NCBI GenBank assembly: GCA_021234155.1
Contig: JAJEKV010000470.1
Span: 56,306-120,305, forward strand
DNA: 64,000 bases
From: Isoetes taiwanensis
Lineage: Eukaryota > Streptophyta > Lycopodiopsida > Isoetales > Isoetaceae
Direction: 5' to 3'
Part shown: in pieces, positions 34,844 to 46,671 of the stretch
How the letters are laid out: the number at the start of each line of letters is the position of its first letter
How positions within the stretch are numbered: the stretch's first letter is position 1
Notes under the pieces: model-generated
Databases searched by the model: none
What the model saw: the letters and a program-made list of their open reading frames with translations, nothing else
What the model was told of the DNA's origin: nothing
Translations under genes and position numbers: made by a program

Positions 34844-37041
34844 ATGGATCGTCATAAGCATACCAGCAGCTTTGCGTCGGTCGTCCATGAAGATTTCTAC
34901 GAGACAGATTTTTCTTTCTCCGACTCAGAGGCTGGAAAGATACAGACAAGTTTTAGATTCGGTGAAAAAGCTGTGGTACCTTTAACAAACCACCAGGTCA
35001 TAGAAATGGAGCAGTTAAGTGAAAGATTCAAGAACAAACCCTTGGTAAAGCTTCAATTTAGCAATCTTACATATACAGTAAAGACCAAGGATAGCGGCTT
35101 CAAGCTCAAGAATCTTTCTCGGAAAATCTTGCAAAAAGGATGTGCAGAGGCTACAGCGGTTCCTGGCAACGAAATGTTTACGAAGTTGTTGCATGGAGTT
35201 TCTGGAGAAGATAGGGATGGGGAGATTCTTGCAGTGATGGGCCAAGTGGGTCCGGCAAATCTACTCTAATTGATGCCCTGGCTTTAAGAATTTCTAGAGA
35301 AAGCCTGCAGGGAAGTATAAAATTAAATGGAGAAGCGCATCAGATTGGCATCATTTCGGCTTATGTGATGCAAGATGATATCTTCTATTTCCGATGCTAA
35401 CGCTGCAGAAAACTCTGATGTTCTCTGCAGATGTCAGGCTTCCCAAATCTCAGTCTAAGGACAAAAAGCGGGAAAGGGTAAAAGTTCTTTTGGACCAGTT
35501 AGGATTGAACAGGGTTGCAAATACAATAATCGGAGATGAGGGGCACAGGGGAGTTTCTGGCGGGGAAAGGCGCAGGGTTTCTATAGGGATTGATATTGTT
35601 CATGACCCTCTGATTCTTTTTCTCGATGAACCCACATCTGGGCTTGATTCCACAAGTGCATTTATGGTTGTAAAAACCCTGCAAAAGATTGCGCAGAGTG
35701 GCTCTCTATTCATCAGCCCAGTTACAGAATTCTAGGTCTGCTTGACCGCCTGATATTTCTTGCTCATGGGCAAGCCGTGTATAATGCCCTCCTCCTTCTG
35801 AGCTCAATTCGTTCTTTGCCTCTTTTGGGCGGCCGATTCCTGAGCATGAAAATAGCACAGAGTTCGCCATTGATCTGATACAGGAAATGAACTCATCTGA
35901 GGAAGGTATTGGGCCTTTGGTTCGGTTCTGCAAAAACTGGTACACCGCAGCAGGAGTTGGGAAATTCTCACCCCCTTTGCCTGATATTGGGTCAGCGATT
36001 CGCGAGAGTATCAACGCTAGAGGCAAGCTTGTGGCAGCCGCATCGCAGGGCTTTGACGGTTCTGATGGTAAGAAAGGGCTAATTCAATTTGCAAATCCTT
36101 TCTGGATAGAGATTTTAGTACTTGTTAAGAGATCATTGCTCAACATAAGAAGAACACCAGAGCTCTTTCTAACAAGGCTGGCTACTGTGATGGTTACCGG
36201 ATTTCTCCTTGCCACCATATTTTTGAAGCTTGACGACAGCCCTGCCCTAAAGGGGTTCAGGAGCGATTTAGATTTTTCGCATTTGCCATGTCTACTACTT
36301 TCTACACCTGTGCAGATGCTCTTCCTGTGTTTCTACAAGAGAGGTACATTTTCATGCGAGAAACTGCCCACAATGCTTACAGAAAATCCTCCTACACCCT
36401 TGCCAATGCCATCATTTACATTCCATTTCTTGCTATGCTTTCAATTGCTTTTGCAGTTACAATCTGGTGGGCTGTAGGATTGAATGGTGGGGCTTCTGGT
36501 TCTTATTCTTCTACTTGATTATCTGGGCATCTTTCTGGGCAGGCAATTCCTTTGTTACATTCTTGTCTGCTATCATACCCAACGTCATGCTTGGCTTTAC
36601 CATTGTTGTATTCTTGCATATTTTCTGCTGCTCAGTGGCTTCTTTATCAGTAGAGACAGGATCCCCAAGTATTGGATTTGGTTCCACTTTATTTTCATCA
36701 AGTACCCTTTATGAGGCTGTTCTTATCAATGAATTTGGCAGAAGCACTGCTTGCTTTGAAACTGGAGCTGAGATCCTCTATGGCACCCCTTGCAGTCTAA
36801 GGTAAACCAGACCACCGTCCAGGCTATTTTGAAATTCCTGAGTGATGATCTTGTCAAAAGCCACCATGCAGGATTGAATTCTTCAACCTGTGTCATCACA
36901 GGGCATGAAATTCTGAAGAAACAGCATGTGACTCAGCTTAGCAAATGGTCCTGCTTGTTTATCACCTTGGCATTTGGAGTGTTCTTTAGGACTCTGTTTT
37001 ACATCTGTCTCAGGCTTAATGGCAAAAATAAGAGGCACTGA
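34844..37041 (+). CDS. ABCG half-size transporter, intronless coding region, frameshifted
   Basis: Half-transporters of the ABCG (WBC) family dimerise in the plasma membrane and export lipids, suberin or cutin monomers or hormones. I start at the first true ATG (34844, [10 protein letters not shown]). In order: the [13 protein letters not shown] preamble; Walker A region GEILAVMG then [12 protein letters not shown] in the next frame (about 35220-35280); the signature [19 protein letters not shown]; Walker [15 protein letters not shown]; the H-loop SIHQPS; then ABC2 membrane helices ([62 protein letters not shown]) and the clade-typical C-terminal end [15 protein letters not shown]. The closest relatives I recall are the intronless ABCG1/2/6/16/20 group. 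About seven frame breaks, several at short homopolymers (for example GGGG and CC), mean it is either a young pseudogene or a gene with sequence errors; intact UTR-like features favour the latter. Confidence 0.85.
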
Positions 37042-37177
37042 CTGATCTGGTTCTTATCTGTGCTCGGAGGAAGCAGCTTGCTTTGTGTAAATAACACCTT
37101 CTGCAGACCTGCTTGTGGAAACTGGGCATCTTTGCAAATGAAGGAGAACATAGCTTCAACGTTTATACTTGCTTCTG

Positions 37178-37183
37178 AATAAA
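37178..37183 (+). terminator. Poly(A) signal of ABCG
   Basis: AATAAA lies 137 bp after the stop codon, followed by T-rich sequence. Confidence 0.55.
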
Positions 37184-37189
37184 ATTCGT

Positions 37190-38605
37190 TTGCTTTCTAG
37201 GTTCCTTTTTACATGTCTTACACTATCATTTACTTTCAATCAGGAAACAAAGCGTCATTTCTGGAAATGCTCTATAGCCTCATTTTGGAGGTCAGATTTT
37301 GTATCATTTTAAGAATGTTCTATACCCTCATTTGGGAGGTCAGGGTATAACTTATGAAATATCTGATTAAAACAGAAATGAGTTAACACTAGATCACATT
37401 CAGCTAGTGTTTTAAATTATAAATCAATTGATACATGGACATGTACATGGGTAAGCATGTACACTAGCATGCTTCCCTTAGGGGTAGTATTACATGTGTC
37501 GTTGAGAGGCACAACCTCCACGAAGGAAATATTGGCACTGGATTCCAGTAAACTTTAAGCCGAATACCCTCCACGAGGGATGGTTCGCATGCATCGTTAG
37601 GGACGATTTACATGCATCGTCCGGAGGCGACCTCGTGATCGTCAAAAATGGCTCGCCATTTTTAATGAGGTTGTCGGTGCATTTATTGGCACCCCATTTG
37701 GACTTGGATTCCAGGGGGGTATTTGACTCGTGGAATAGGGGGTATTAGACTCGTGGTTTCAACCGCACACTTATTCCACAAGTGAATACCCCCAATTTTA
37801 GGTTGATATTAGGCGGGTCAAATACCTCCCATTCCTCCTTGGTAGAACCCCTATCAGAAAAAAAAAGTCCCCAAAAGGGGTATTAGACTTGTGGAATACC
37901 CCTTAGAATAGGTTGAATAGGCGGTCGAATACCCCTTATGCGGTTTTTTCTGGCGGCAAACAAAAGCGAAGTTTTACATGTGTCGAAATCCCATTCTTTG
38001 AGACCATCGAAATTCGCATTCAATTTCCAAATGGTAAAATAGCGCATCCTTGGAGGATGCAAACCGTCACTTATGCCTTTAACTCCTATAAATTCCTAAA
38101 GTTTATACCCAATTGCATCAAGGAAAGATTTGGTCATTCTTCTTGTTTATCCTCCAATGGTACACCACCGCCATATGGCAAACATTCTATCGAATGACAA
38201 CTCGTTACACCATTCTCAGACACCGATACGTCACAACCCGGTTGGACCCGATTTCTTGTGCAACCGAAGCATCCTCGTAGCTCTTCAAGAAACCATCGCT
38301 GAAGCCCTCAAAACCAACGCCATATGTCTGCAAGAAACCATTGCTCAAGCACAAAACCATCGCCATCGCCAGAAGCCTTTTGTAGCCTAAAGCCTAAAAC
38401 CTAAAACCATCGTAGATACCAAGTATGGTCGGATCATCCGAGCTCAAAACTCAAGCATCAAAGCACCGGCTGATCGAAGAATATCAGCCGGATCACATGC
38501 GCCATATTTGAATCTTTCTTGACACTATGGAAATGGGAATGGCAGTTCTGGTCGACGAGGGCAACTGTTTACCGCCCAGCCGCCCTCGCCAGCTGAGCAG
38601 CGCTC
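37190..38605. repeat. Intergenic DNA with inverted GGGGTATT/AATACCCC motifs
   Basis: Related words GGGGTATTNGACTYGTGGAATA at 37715, 37738 and 37877 are mirrored by TTATTCCACAAGTGAATACCCCC at 37771-37793, giving several possible stems. A perfect AAAAATGGC-TC-GCCATTTTT hairpin lies at 37644-37663. No protein family is recognised; 37913-38390 frames are unassigned. Confidence 0.5.
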
Positions 38606-38608
38606 GTA

Positions 38609-38765
38609 TTCCATTCCACATCACAACTGGCGTATACCTCTAATTATTATTACAAACGCTGACCCGGCCGCCGGGCAAGAGCTACCCCCCGCCAAGCTTA
38701 GAACGCTAGCTCCCTATTCCCATTCCACATCACAACGCGTATACCTCTAATTATTATTACAGAAG
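38609..38765 (+). repeat. About 106-bp direct repeat
   Basis: ATTCCATTCCACATCACAAC...GTATACCTCTAATTATTATTACA occurs at 38609 and 38715. The first has CTGGCG where the second has CGCG, another CTG-to-CG difference. Confidence 0.75.
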
Positions 38766-38886
38766 TTCTAAAACCATTCGATTTCACTAAAGGATATGCA
38801 AATTAGGATATACGAATCAAAGTCTAGGGAACTATTGAATTCAGTTCTTAACCACTTAACCCAAAACCAACAATGGACCATCAAAC

Positions 38887-39049
38887 CTCACATGTGACCT
38901 TTATTGGTCCACTTCTTAAAAGTTGGGGTGTCTTGGTCTTCTCATCCTTATCACAATAAATATTTTCAAATTTTGTTTGCTGTGGTTGTTGTTTTGGTGT
39001 AAATTTTTGTTTTGGCGTGTTATGGGAGATCTTGTTTTTAGGTGTAGGG

Positions 39050-39082
<33 letters not shown>

Positions 39083-39097
39083 AAAATATATGACATA
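38887..39097 (+). mobile_element. Poly(A)-tailed retroposed insert with 11-bp target duplication
   Basis: GACCATCAAAC flanks both sides (38876-38886 and 39098-39108). The 211-bp insert ends in 31 consecutive A (39050-39080) plus a short AT-rich tail. No pol III boxes or coding sequence are visible, so this is a truncated L1-type copy, a processed transcript fragment or a SINE of unknown origin. Confidence 0.65.
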
Positions 39098-39108
39098 GAC
39101 CATCAAAC

Positions 39109-40850
39109 ATCAAATTTAACCCAGGCTGTTTCGGATTTATTCTTCTAAAGCATGCAGACAAACAGAGATATCAGGGTTTATGCCCTAATTGGCTGCTTCG
39201 TATTTGTTATTCTAATGCATGCAGAGAAACATAAATATCAGGATTCGCTTAACCGGCTACTTTGGATTTGTTTTTTGATGCTTGCAGAGAAACAGAGATG
39301 CTTAGATGCTTTGAACCATGGATGCTTTGGCTCTTGAGAAAAAGAGAGACATTGTTAATTACTAGAATATTCCTTAGAAAAATGAATATTCGGATTTATT
39401 GATGATAATCACTAGAATATTTATTGAAAAGGAATATTAGGGGTTATGGTGTAGATAGCATACGCCGAGGGTGTTATCGAAACAAAAATCAAAGGGCCAT
39501 CAAAATGGCGAGGGTGTCTTGTGCATTGACACATGCTCGAAGCTATTTTGATGGCCTTTTTTTTTTATGATAACACTTTCGAGGGCGGTGTTATCTCCAT
39601 ATAATGCTCAGTTCAAGGGTTTGCTATTGAGACGGTTTGGTTCGGCGTTGGCGCCCGAAGCGTGAAGCGTCGAATGGGATGCTAGATCTGAAGCAATATG
39701 AAGGCGCTGGCATTTGTGTAGCAATCTATGACACTGAACCTGAAGCAATCAAGGCGATGGCATCTGTGAAGACTCTTTTGTAGGGTCGGAATCTGGAAGA
39801 CTCCTTAGGATCGAAAAGCGGGGCCGTGGCTAGAATCATGGGATGTGGCAAAGGGATGTATCACGACAAATCAGGGCCAAGCGAGGGGCAAAGCGGTGGT
39901 CGGAAGTCTTTTTCGGGTTGCTACCATAGCTCAGACTTTGAATGGAACTGCCATAGCTGGCTCGAATGTCAAGCTTCCTACTCCAGAAGCTTCTGAAGAC
40001 TGTCGACCTGCGATAACACCCAACGATATTATAAGGAATTGCTATAACACTCTAGGATGTTACAAGAAACAGAGTGAACGAGAGTAGAAATTTCGAGCCA
40101 TTGGAATGTTACTAAGTGGTAACAGCACTAAGATCAACGCCTGAGATCTGATCTCAGCCTCTAAACATGCAAACTAGTGCGGTAAGGAGTACTAGTAACG
40201 GTGCCCAGCTGTGGACCTGTAAATGGTAAGACAGCAGTGATACTAAGGTGCTGGCTCACCACTCATGCATTATCGTTTCATTCAATGTCTAGCTTGCTTT
40301 CCAATCATCGTTCTCTTAGAAGCTTCTGCAATTGTGTTCTTGGATCTAGAACGGTTTGATGCATTGGCAAGGTTTCTTAATGTCTTACGTGGTTTGTTAG
40401 TCGGTATTAGAGGTCGGCGCAAATGCATAAGGCATTGGAGGTGCCCCTTTGATTGAGCCTAGAATTCTTTGATGGATTTCCCTTGTTTTCTTCCTAAAAT
40501 CCCTTTCCCTTCTTTTTACCCTTTTTTTTTTTCGCTTATCACTTGCATTTCACGTTGTTAGATAGTGTGCTCCTCGTGATCAACTCATAGTCATAGGTTG
40601 ATGTTTTGATTAGAAGGAAAAAAAGGACATAAAAAATTTGGATCCTTCAGCCACTATAGCAATAATATTCTTTGCAATTTGGACCTAAATTGCTATGCCA
40701 TGTTGCAAAGTTTGGTTCCAAAAGAATTTATTGAATAAGATATATGTATTATCGAAAATTAGTACCAAGAATTATTTTAATTTATGTTGTTGCTATTTAC
40801 GTACACACATCGCAGATCTAGGGCATGGTAAAGTATACTATAGAAAGTAA
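39109..40850. other. Intergenic with one foldback; no gene recognised
   Basis: Apart from the foldback at 39462-39590, it has only short unassigned frames (for example 39845-40087 and 40265-40456). AT-rich 40500-40850 may be the 3' flank of the Helitron fragment. Confidence 0.4.
39462..39590. repeat. Foldback hairpin of about 49-bp arms
   Basis: GTGTTATCGAAACAAAAATC...GGCCATCAAAATGG in the left arm pairs with CTATTTTGATGGCC...ATGATAACACTTTCGAGGG in the right arm, around a 31-nt loop that itself has a small stem. It could be a tiny MITE or a hairpin RNA precursor; only transcription data would tell. Confidence 0.6.
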
Positions 40851-40854
40851 GGGG

Positions 40855-41340
40855 TTACTCCATTCTTAAAAGGATCTCTTTGTAGACAACATTTGGAGTG
40901 AACTTCCTGTTGTTCTTGAGCAGTGCTCCTTGTCTTGAGATGTCTTGAATGTATACATTCACTCGGTGTGTGATGCACCTTGAGAATGCGACGTAGAGCT
41001 AGCCATGGGCGAAGACTGGAGTTGGTAAATAGATGCCAACGGATGTCATGGAATGTAGGCCTTGAGAATGCAAGGCAACCGTGGAATTGCCTTTGCTTGA
41101 ATGGGAGCATGTCAACGCGAGATGACTCAAGGTTATCTTTGGTATGAAGACCTTTGTTCCCTTGAACATGCCTATGATGATCTTTGCATCTATGATCCTG
41201 CGGTGTGCTTTGACGACGTTGCACTTTAGTTTCATGTTCCTGAGTAACGTGATGATGGTAGCGTCTTTGATGTGCGGCTTATGCGCGGGCGTGCCGGATG
41301 AAGTGAAGTGGTTGATGAACTCAATTGAAAGTCCTTTGTA
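40855..41340 (-). pseudogene. Helitron helicase, C-terminal fragment
   Basis: The minus strand reads IEFINHFTSSGTPAHKPHIK, then LLRNMKLKCN, KAHRRIIDAKIIIGMFKG, KVFIPKITLS, GIYLPTPVFAHGQLYVAFSR (shifted) and TPNVVYKEILL with a stop at 40855. These are the last conserved blocks of the PIF1-like helicase of plant Helitron RepHel proteins, which move by rolling-circle transposition. The N-terminal Rep domain and Walker motifs are absent, and several frame breaks occur. I did not find a CTRR end with hairpin downstream. Confidence 0.78.
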
Positions 41341-41344
41341 ACAT

Positions 41345-41980
41345 CTTCACCTTCATTTGTGACAAGATAGCATTCATGCCACGTCACAAATTCTGACTAT
41401 ATGCTAAAAATTATGTCAACTTGGGTCTATCACTATGTATCATTGTTTCGAGTTCCAATTTGAAGTGTAAGATGTTGTTGAGATGTTTAGATTTGTAGAA
41501 ATTTCTAGATTGCAATAATGTTGAGATGCTTGTATTTGTAGAACCATTTTAATCAATCTTGTTAATTTGGGATTTCAGTTTAGCTAGAAACTTTTTTGGA
41601 ATTTGTTTTAAACCCGATTTAAGTAAGATTTTAAGGATTCGACCGGAAAAAAGTTCTAGATTCGCCAAAAATTGTTCTCTACAATTTGTTTTACTTGGTT
41701 TCACTCTTATCAATCAAAAGGGCATGCCATAAGACATAGAGGCTGCATGCGCTTTGGGCATCCGTGATCTTCAAAGGAATTTGCAAGCTAGAGCATTTCA
41801 TAATCGATCAATGAAGAGCTTCTACTTCTTAGGTTCTAAACTGAATCATCATGCCGACATTTTTGCTTACGGCAAAGTTGCTTCTTGGATCAATTTTGCA
41901 TATACAGCTTTTGCCTCTTGGTGGTACAATGGCCGTGGATGGAGAAACCTTCAATCATGATTTGGTATAAGGCGGATTTC
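41345..41980. other. Intergenic, no gene recognised
   Basis: AT-rich with a short unassigned frame at 41754-41960. Confidence 0.45.
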
Positions 41981-41984
41981 TGGG

Positions 41985-42240
41985 TAAGATAAGATAAAAT
42001 TTTTAACGCCCACGAACCCTCTTGGGTTGGGACCCGATAAAAAGAGGGCATGAGCCCTAACAAAACCTCGAGGAGCTATGCCCCCAAGAACAAAACAAGC
42101 GGGCATAAGCCCATGAGAACTTCGGGGGCTATGCCCCATAACAATGTAACCAATAAAACAAAAGGGTGAAACCAAACCAAAACCAAAACCAAAGCGGAGG
42201 GGGAAGCTAATCGGGCTATACAAAATCGCCCATGGATCAA
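41985..42240 (-). mobile_element. Retroposon 3' end with hairpin series
   Basis: On the minus strand the element ends GGGCGTTAAAAATTTTATC followed by TTATCTTA, the same tail type as 7015-7170 and the SINE. Its last 150 bp hold a series of short stems such as GGGGGCATAGCCCC, GGGCTTATGCCC and AGGGCTCATGCCCT. The 5' limit is uncertain; GC-rich sequence continues to about 43450 and may be more of the same element. Confidence 0.55.
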
Positions 42241-42244
42241 TCGG

Positions 42245-43730
42245 CCAATGATCTCGGATGATAGCCTGGCCTCCCGGGCATTACCACGGCCCACTTCCGT
42301 TCGCGGTCGAGCCTCCGGACTCCAAGATAATTCTTCCTTTCGTCAAGCGAGCTGTGGGGTAAGGTCTTCTCTCGACGAGAAGTTTCCTTTCAAGCGATTG
42401 CCATATCTGGAGGATGTGTAATCTGGACAAGCCATCCCTAAAACGGACTAGCAGGTGTCCCAAGGCCGGTCGAATTAAATCGCCCAACTTCGGTGTCGGA
42501 GTAATTTTTCCCTACGCTCGTATGTGCATTATCGAAAGTGAAAACCGTCCACTGTGGGCTCTACTCACTAAAGCGGGACCTCGCTACCGCCGGGCCGGGT
42601 GACAATCCTTTCCCGCTACCGGGCCAGGTGGACCTAGGTACCGTAGCATCTTCTGGGGCATGGCATGTACATGATCAACAAACGATGTTGTGATAGACAC
42701 CGGTGAAACATTATTGTGCCCGGCCGACCGTGAAATGATTCCGAAGTTGTATCCACGGCTCTCTAAGGGTAATTGAGCGCACATCTCTCTGCGGAGAGTG
42801 ATGGTAGATTGGACCGCGAAGCTTGACCAATAGTTAAAGGGGGCATACAATGGATCCGAAGCAGCTTATTCTCTTCAAGGCTGCGGTGAGGATGCATTGG
42901 GAGTGGGTTGTGCCGTGATTGGACGCCGGGGCCCAAAGGAGGGGCTGCCCGGAGGTAGGGGGCTCTCGTATGGGGTCATGGGGCTTATCGGATGACACGG
43001 GCACCCTAATGAGGTTCTTTGCCTTGCGGGTCTCTCGGCCATACGTTTGATTGCACGGGTCATTTTGATGCTCTATGAGAGACTTATTTGGGTAAAGGCC
43101 AAAAAGAACGAGTTACAAATAGCTATTGCGAGATAGGAGCGAGACCAAGACAAGGAGAATTTAAGAGGGGGCTAGAAATTAGTAGCTGGCCGGAAATCAA
43201 TAGCTGGTCTGAGATATATGAAATTGCAACCACGGTGTCGCGGAGGGCTTTCTTCTTCTATATATCACGGCAAAGAGATAGAATTAGTTTCGACTCTAGG
43301 GCCGTCTTTGGGAAAGGCTGGTCGTTGATGCAGAGAGCCGAATTAGGTCTAGGGATGTGCTGCCATACAAGAGGAACCTGTAAGAACCGACCCCACTTGG
43401 AAAAGGATCCGCAAGAGGGCTAGAACCGACCCTCTTGGAAGGAACAACATAATTGGCTTCAGCCCTGAAGCAATAACTGACACTGGTGCAAACCTTTGTG
43501 GATCAAACCAAGGCAAAAATCAGTGATGGATTGGGACTGCGTTGATGGGAGATGCTTGCTATGGCTAGGACCGGGCTGGACCTTGCCGAACTGGGCCCCA
43601 AGCATGCCAAATACCTTGGCAAAGACTGGAGCTTGGCTGGAAACTCGAGCTGGGCTCCTCCTCGCTTTGCTTCAAAGGTCGGTATTCTGGCCTAGATGTT
43701 GAGGCTTGATGGTGTCAAGAATTTATGGCT
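42245..43730. other. GC-rich block, probably decayed retroelement body
   Basis: Composition matches the neighbouring retroposon end. Overlapping frames on both strands up to 111 residues show no motif that I can defend. Confidence 0.35.
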
Positions 43731-44052
43731 TTTTTGAAATGTAAGCTGGTTTAAATGGATATTTATTTAGATGAAGTTAAGTTCTTTATTTTAGACTCTA
43801 ATCGAGCTTCTAGGCCTGGAGGTTTCTATTTTTATAATAGGATCTCTAATTTACAACAAATTTGTTGAATATTCGTTTCTTATGACATGATTTTTTGAAA
43901 TGTAAGCTGGTTTAAATGGATATTTATTTAGGTGAAGTTAAGTTCTTTATTTTAGACTCTAATCGAGCTTCTAGGCCTGGAGGTTTCTATTTTTACAATA
44001 GGATCTCTAATTTACAACAGATTTGTTGAATATTCTTTTCTTATGACAGGAC
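43731..44052 (+). repeat. 161-bp tandem duplication
   Basis: Copies start at 43731 and 43892 (TTTTTGAAATGTAAGCTGGT) and are about 97 percent identical. Confidence 0.92.
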
Positions 44053-45190
44053 CTAAGCATATTAAATCGCCTATATGCATGTCAAGGTGTAGCGTCGATA
44101 TGCATTTTTTCGAATAAACGAGGTTGTGAGATGTAGATGCTTGGTTGGAAAATGTGCAGATGGCAATGATAGTTCCTTACTTCCATAAGAATTGAAAACG
44201 TTGTTATGCTCGTCCATGAAAGGGGAATTTCAATGTGAACTCTTTCTAAGATATGAGTTTGTCATTGACTTCTAAGCACATTCCAAATAATTTGGATTTC
44301 ATATTCCTGCTTCCTAGAAGAGAAAAGGGCACTCCAGTAATGTTGTTACGGTGTAACGTATGCTACGTACTATCCTTCTCTTTTGCATTGCATCTTCCTT
44401 TTGCCTGATCCATATTTTGGTTTATACAACAACAGAAGCACACAAAATAGATATTACGTTTATTGCATTTATGTGGAGCCCCAAATAATTGACCATTTGT
44501 TCCACTCTTAAGAAAGATGTAACATCATTGCATTCTTCTATTCGTTTTTCTTTGCTTGTGAGCTTCATATAGCAAAAAATTATCGAGATATTTCAAAATC
44601 AGCTTTTGTTGCAAGTTTTCAGGATATAACCTCTATAGTTACCTTTTGTTTTGGTGCAGTATTCTAAGCTTCAAAGAACTTTCCATTGTTATTTCCTTGC
44701 ACAGGGGCCATTGCATATGCATAATTCATTGGATTAAGGATTTTGGCCTCAAACTTCATATGAACAAGGTAATCCCAGGTTAATATTTTCTTGGCCATTT
44801 ATGCAACATAGCCTTTCATTTTGCTGCAAAAGAGCTTTTCATTATTGTTTCCTGTGTTTTTTTTTCATGCGCATGCACTGTTGCATATGACCATTTGGTT
44901 GGACAAGGACCCTGGCCTAAAAATTTTATTTCTAAATCCATGCCCATGATAAGGTCTTGATACATAATGTCTGAATTCTAAGAATCTGCAATAGTTATTA
45001 CAGGTTTCTTTGACCTTAATTATCTCAGCTTGATAATCCAAATTTGATCTACTTTAAATAACTTAAAATACATGAGTTTGCTAGAAGATTGTATACATCC
45101 AGTACAATACAGTCTCTCTTTCTCTTTTCTGCGAACATCCTCAAGATCCTCTTCAAGGAAACATCATATATCAGGAAAACAAAGGAGAAT
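44053..45190. other. AT-rich DNA with a diverged internal duplication
   Basis: CATTGCATATGCATAATTCATTGG (44708) and TGTTGCATATGACCATTTGG (44880) begin related stretches containing GGCCTCAAA/GGCCTAAAA, spaced about 172 bp. No gene seen. Confidence 0.4.
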
Positions 45191-45517
45191 TATTATTATT
45201 ATTATTTTTTTTTTGTTTTGAAAGCAAGAGATGGTTTTATCATTAATTATAAAATCTCAAGTACATAGCAAAGTTCATGCTTTTTGATAGAAAAGCATGC
45301 CAAAACATAAGTTTAAAACCAGAATAGAGCAACTGTAGAGTCTTGAATGAAGAAAAATCCGAGGGTGTCCAACTTGTTGAGGAGGTCTTGTGTATGATCA
45401 ACTTTTTTCTGTATTGTAGAATCCTGCCAACAGGTTAACATTCCAAAAAAGCGAAGCTAGATCAAAATTAAACAAGAGCAGAAGCATGTTTTGGGGGAAG
45501 CAAGAAGAAAGTGATGT

Positions 45518-46492
45518 CTAGGAGTCAGTGAAGAAGACAGAACTGAAGTAGGCATTGAATGCATCAGTATTTCCGAAGATGTAATGATCAGGAGACCAAT
45601 TGTTACTATAGAACAGGCGGAATTTGTCCTTGTCCTTCAAAATAATCAACAAAGAACCATGCATATCAGCAAGGAGCTTGTGATTGTAGTACATTGTCAT
45701 GTACCTTATCATCTGCCTCTCAGTAAGAATGAAATTGTGATTTGCCAAGAAAGTCCACAGACAATGAACTTGTACTACCTCTCTGCAGAGGATAGCAGCC
45801 CACAAATCCACTTTCTTTCTGATACCTTCTATGTCCAGTTCTCATTAGAAAGGATTCCATTGAAGTAGCAATATTGTTCTGCATAGTCTGATCCTTTGAT
45901 GATTGACTGAATGGAGAATTATCATCGAATTTACTCCTTCCATCTTCACGAAGGAATTCAAGATACTCTAGGATCATCAGAAAAAAAAAATGTTAGAATC
46001 TACTACATTCAAATTGGAAATAAATAAATCATAATGTCCCTTATACTCTCCATGAGCCTCCCATCTCTTTTTGTGAGCAGTAGCAATAGTTTCAAAGTCA
46101 AATTGAAAATGCAGCTTTATCCAAAAGATAGAAGGCCTTTTTTTTCCATACTAAACACGATTTCTAGATTTCCATATATTCCATAGAGCAATATAAATAA
46201 CTGTGTTGACAAATCTATCATCGTATTGGATAAGGGGGAGAAGATTTCCATCATTTACTATACCAAATTTGCCAGCAATCCAAGTCCAGAAGTCATTAAG
46301 TTTGCTACAAAAGAAGATATGGCACATATCCTCAACACTATCACATGCCATAGGACAGTTTGCCATAATGTTAGGATTTTTCTTAAATAAGGAGTACAGG
46401 TTGTTCAAACTACCATTGGCAATAAGCCAGATGAAATAGGATATTTTAGGAGGACAATAAGAGTTCCAGATATTATGGAAACGATCCTTCAA
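45518..46492 (-). CDS. L1 ORF2 C-terminal region with zf-RVT domain
   Basis: The frame 46492-46151 has FHNIWNSYCPPKISYFIWLI followed by NGSLNNLYSLFKKN, then NCPMACDSVEDMCHIFFCSK and FWTWI: the C..C..H...C pattern of the zf-RVT domain that follows plant LINE RTs (the usual CPxC is NCPMAC here). The frame at 45811-45518 continues with a less familiar tail ending NAYFSSVFFTDS and a stop. Confidence 0.75.
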
Positions 46493-46671
46493 TTTGATCG
46501 GGATTAGTAGACCATTTCAACATAGCTTAGAAAGGAGGCAGTTAGAGGAAAGTTACGATATGTATAAAGATTTTTTTGTCAGAGAAAGTACCCTTAATGA
46601 TCTCTTTCAATCTAGTCCAGGAAATGACTCTCCCTCCTAAGAAAAGGTCTCTGATATAATCTACACCAGCC

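Noticed and set aside
38881-39161. Poly-Phe proteins on the minus strand
   Set aside because: Translation of the 31-base A tail of a retroposed insert.
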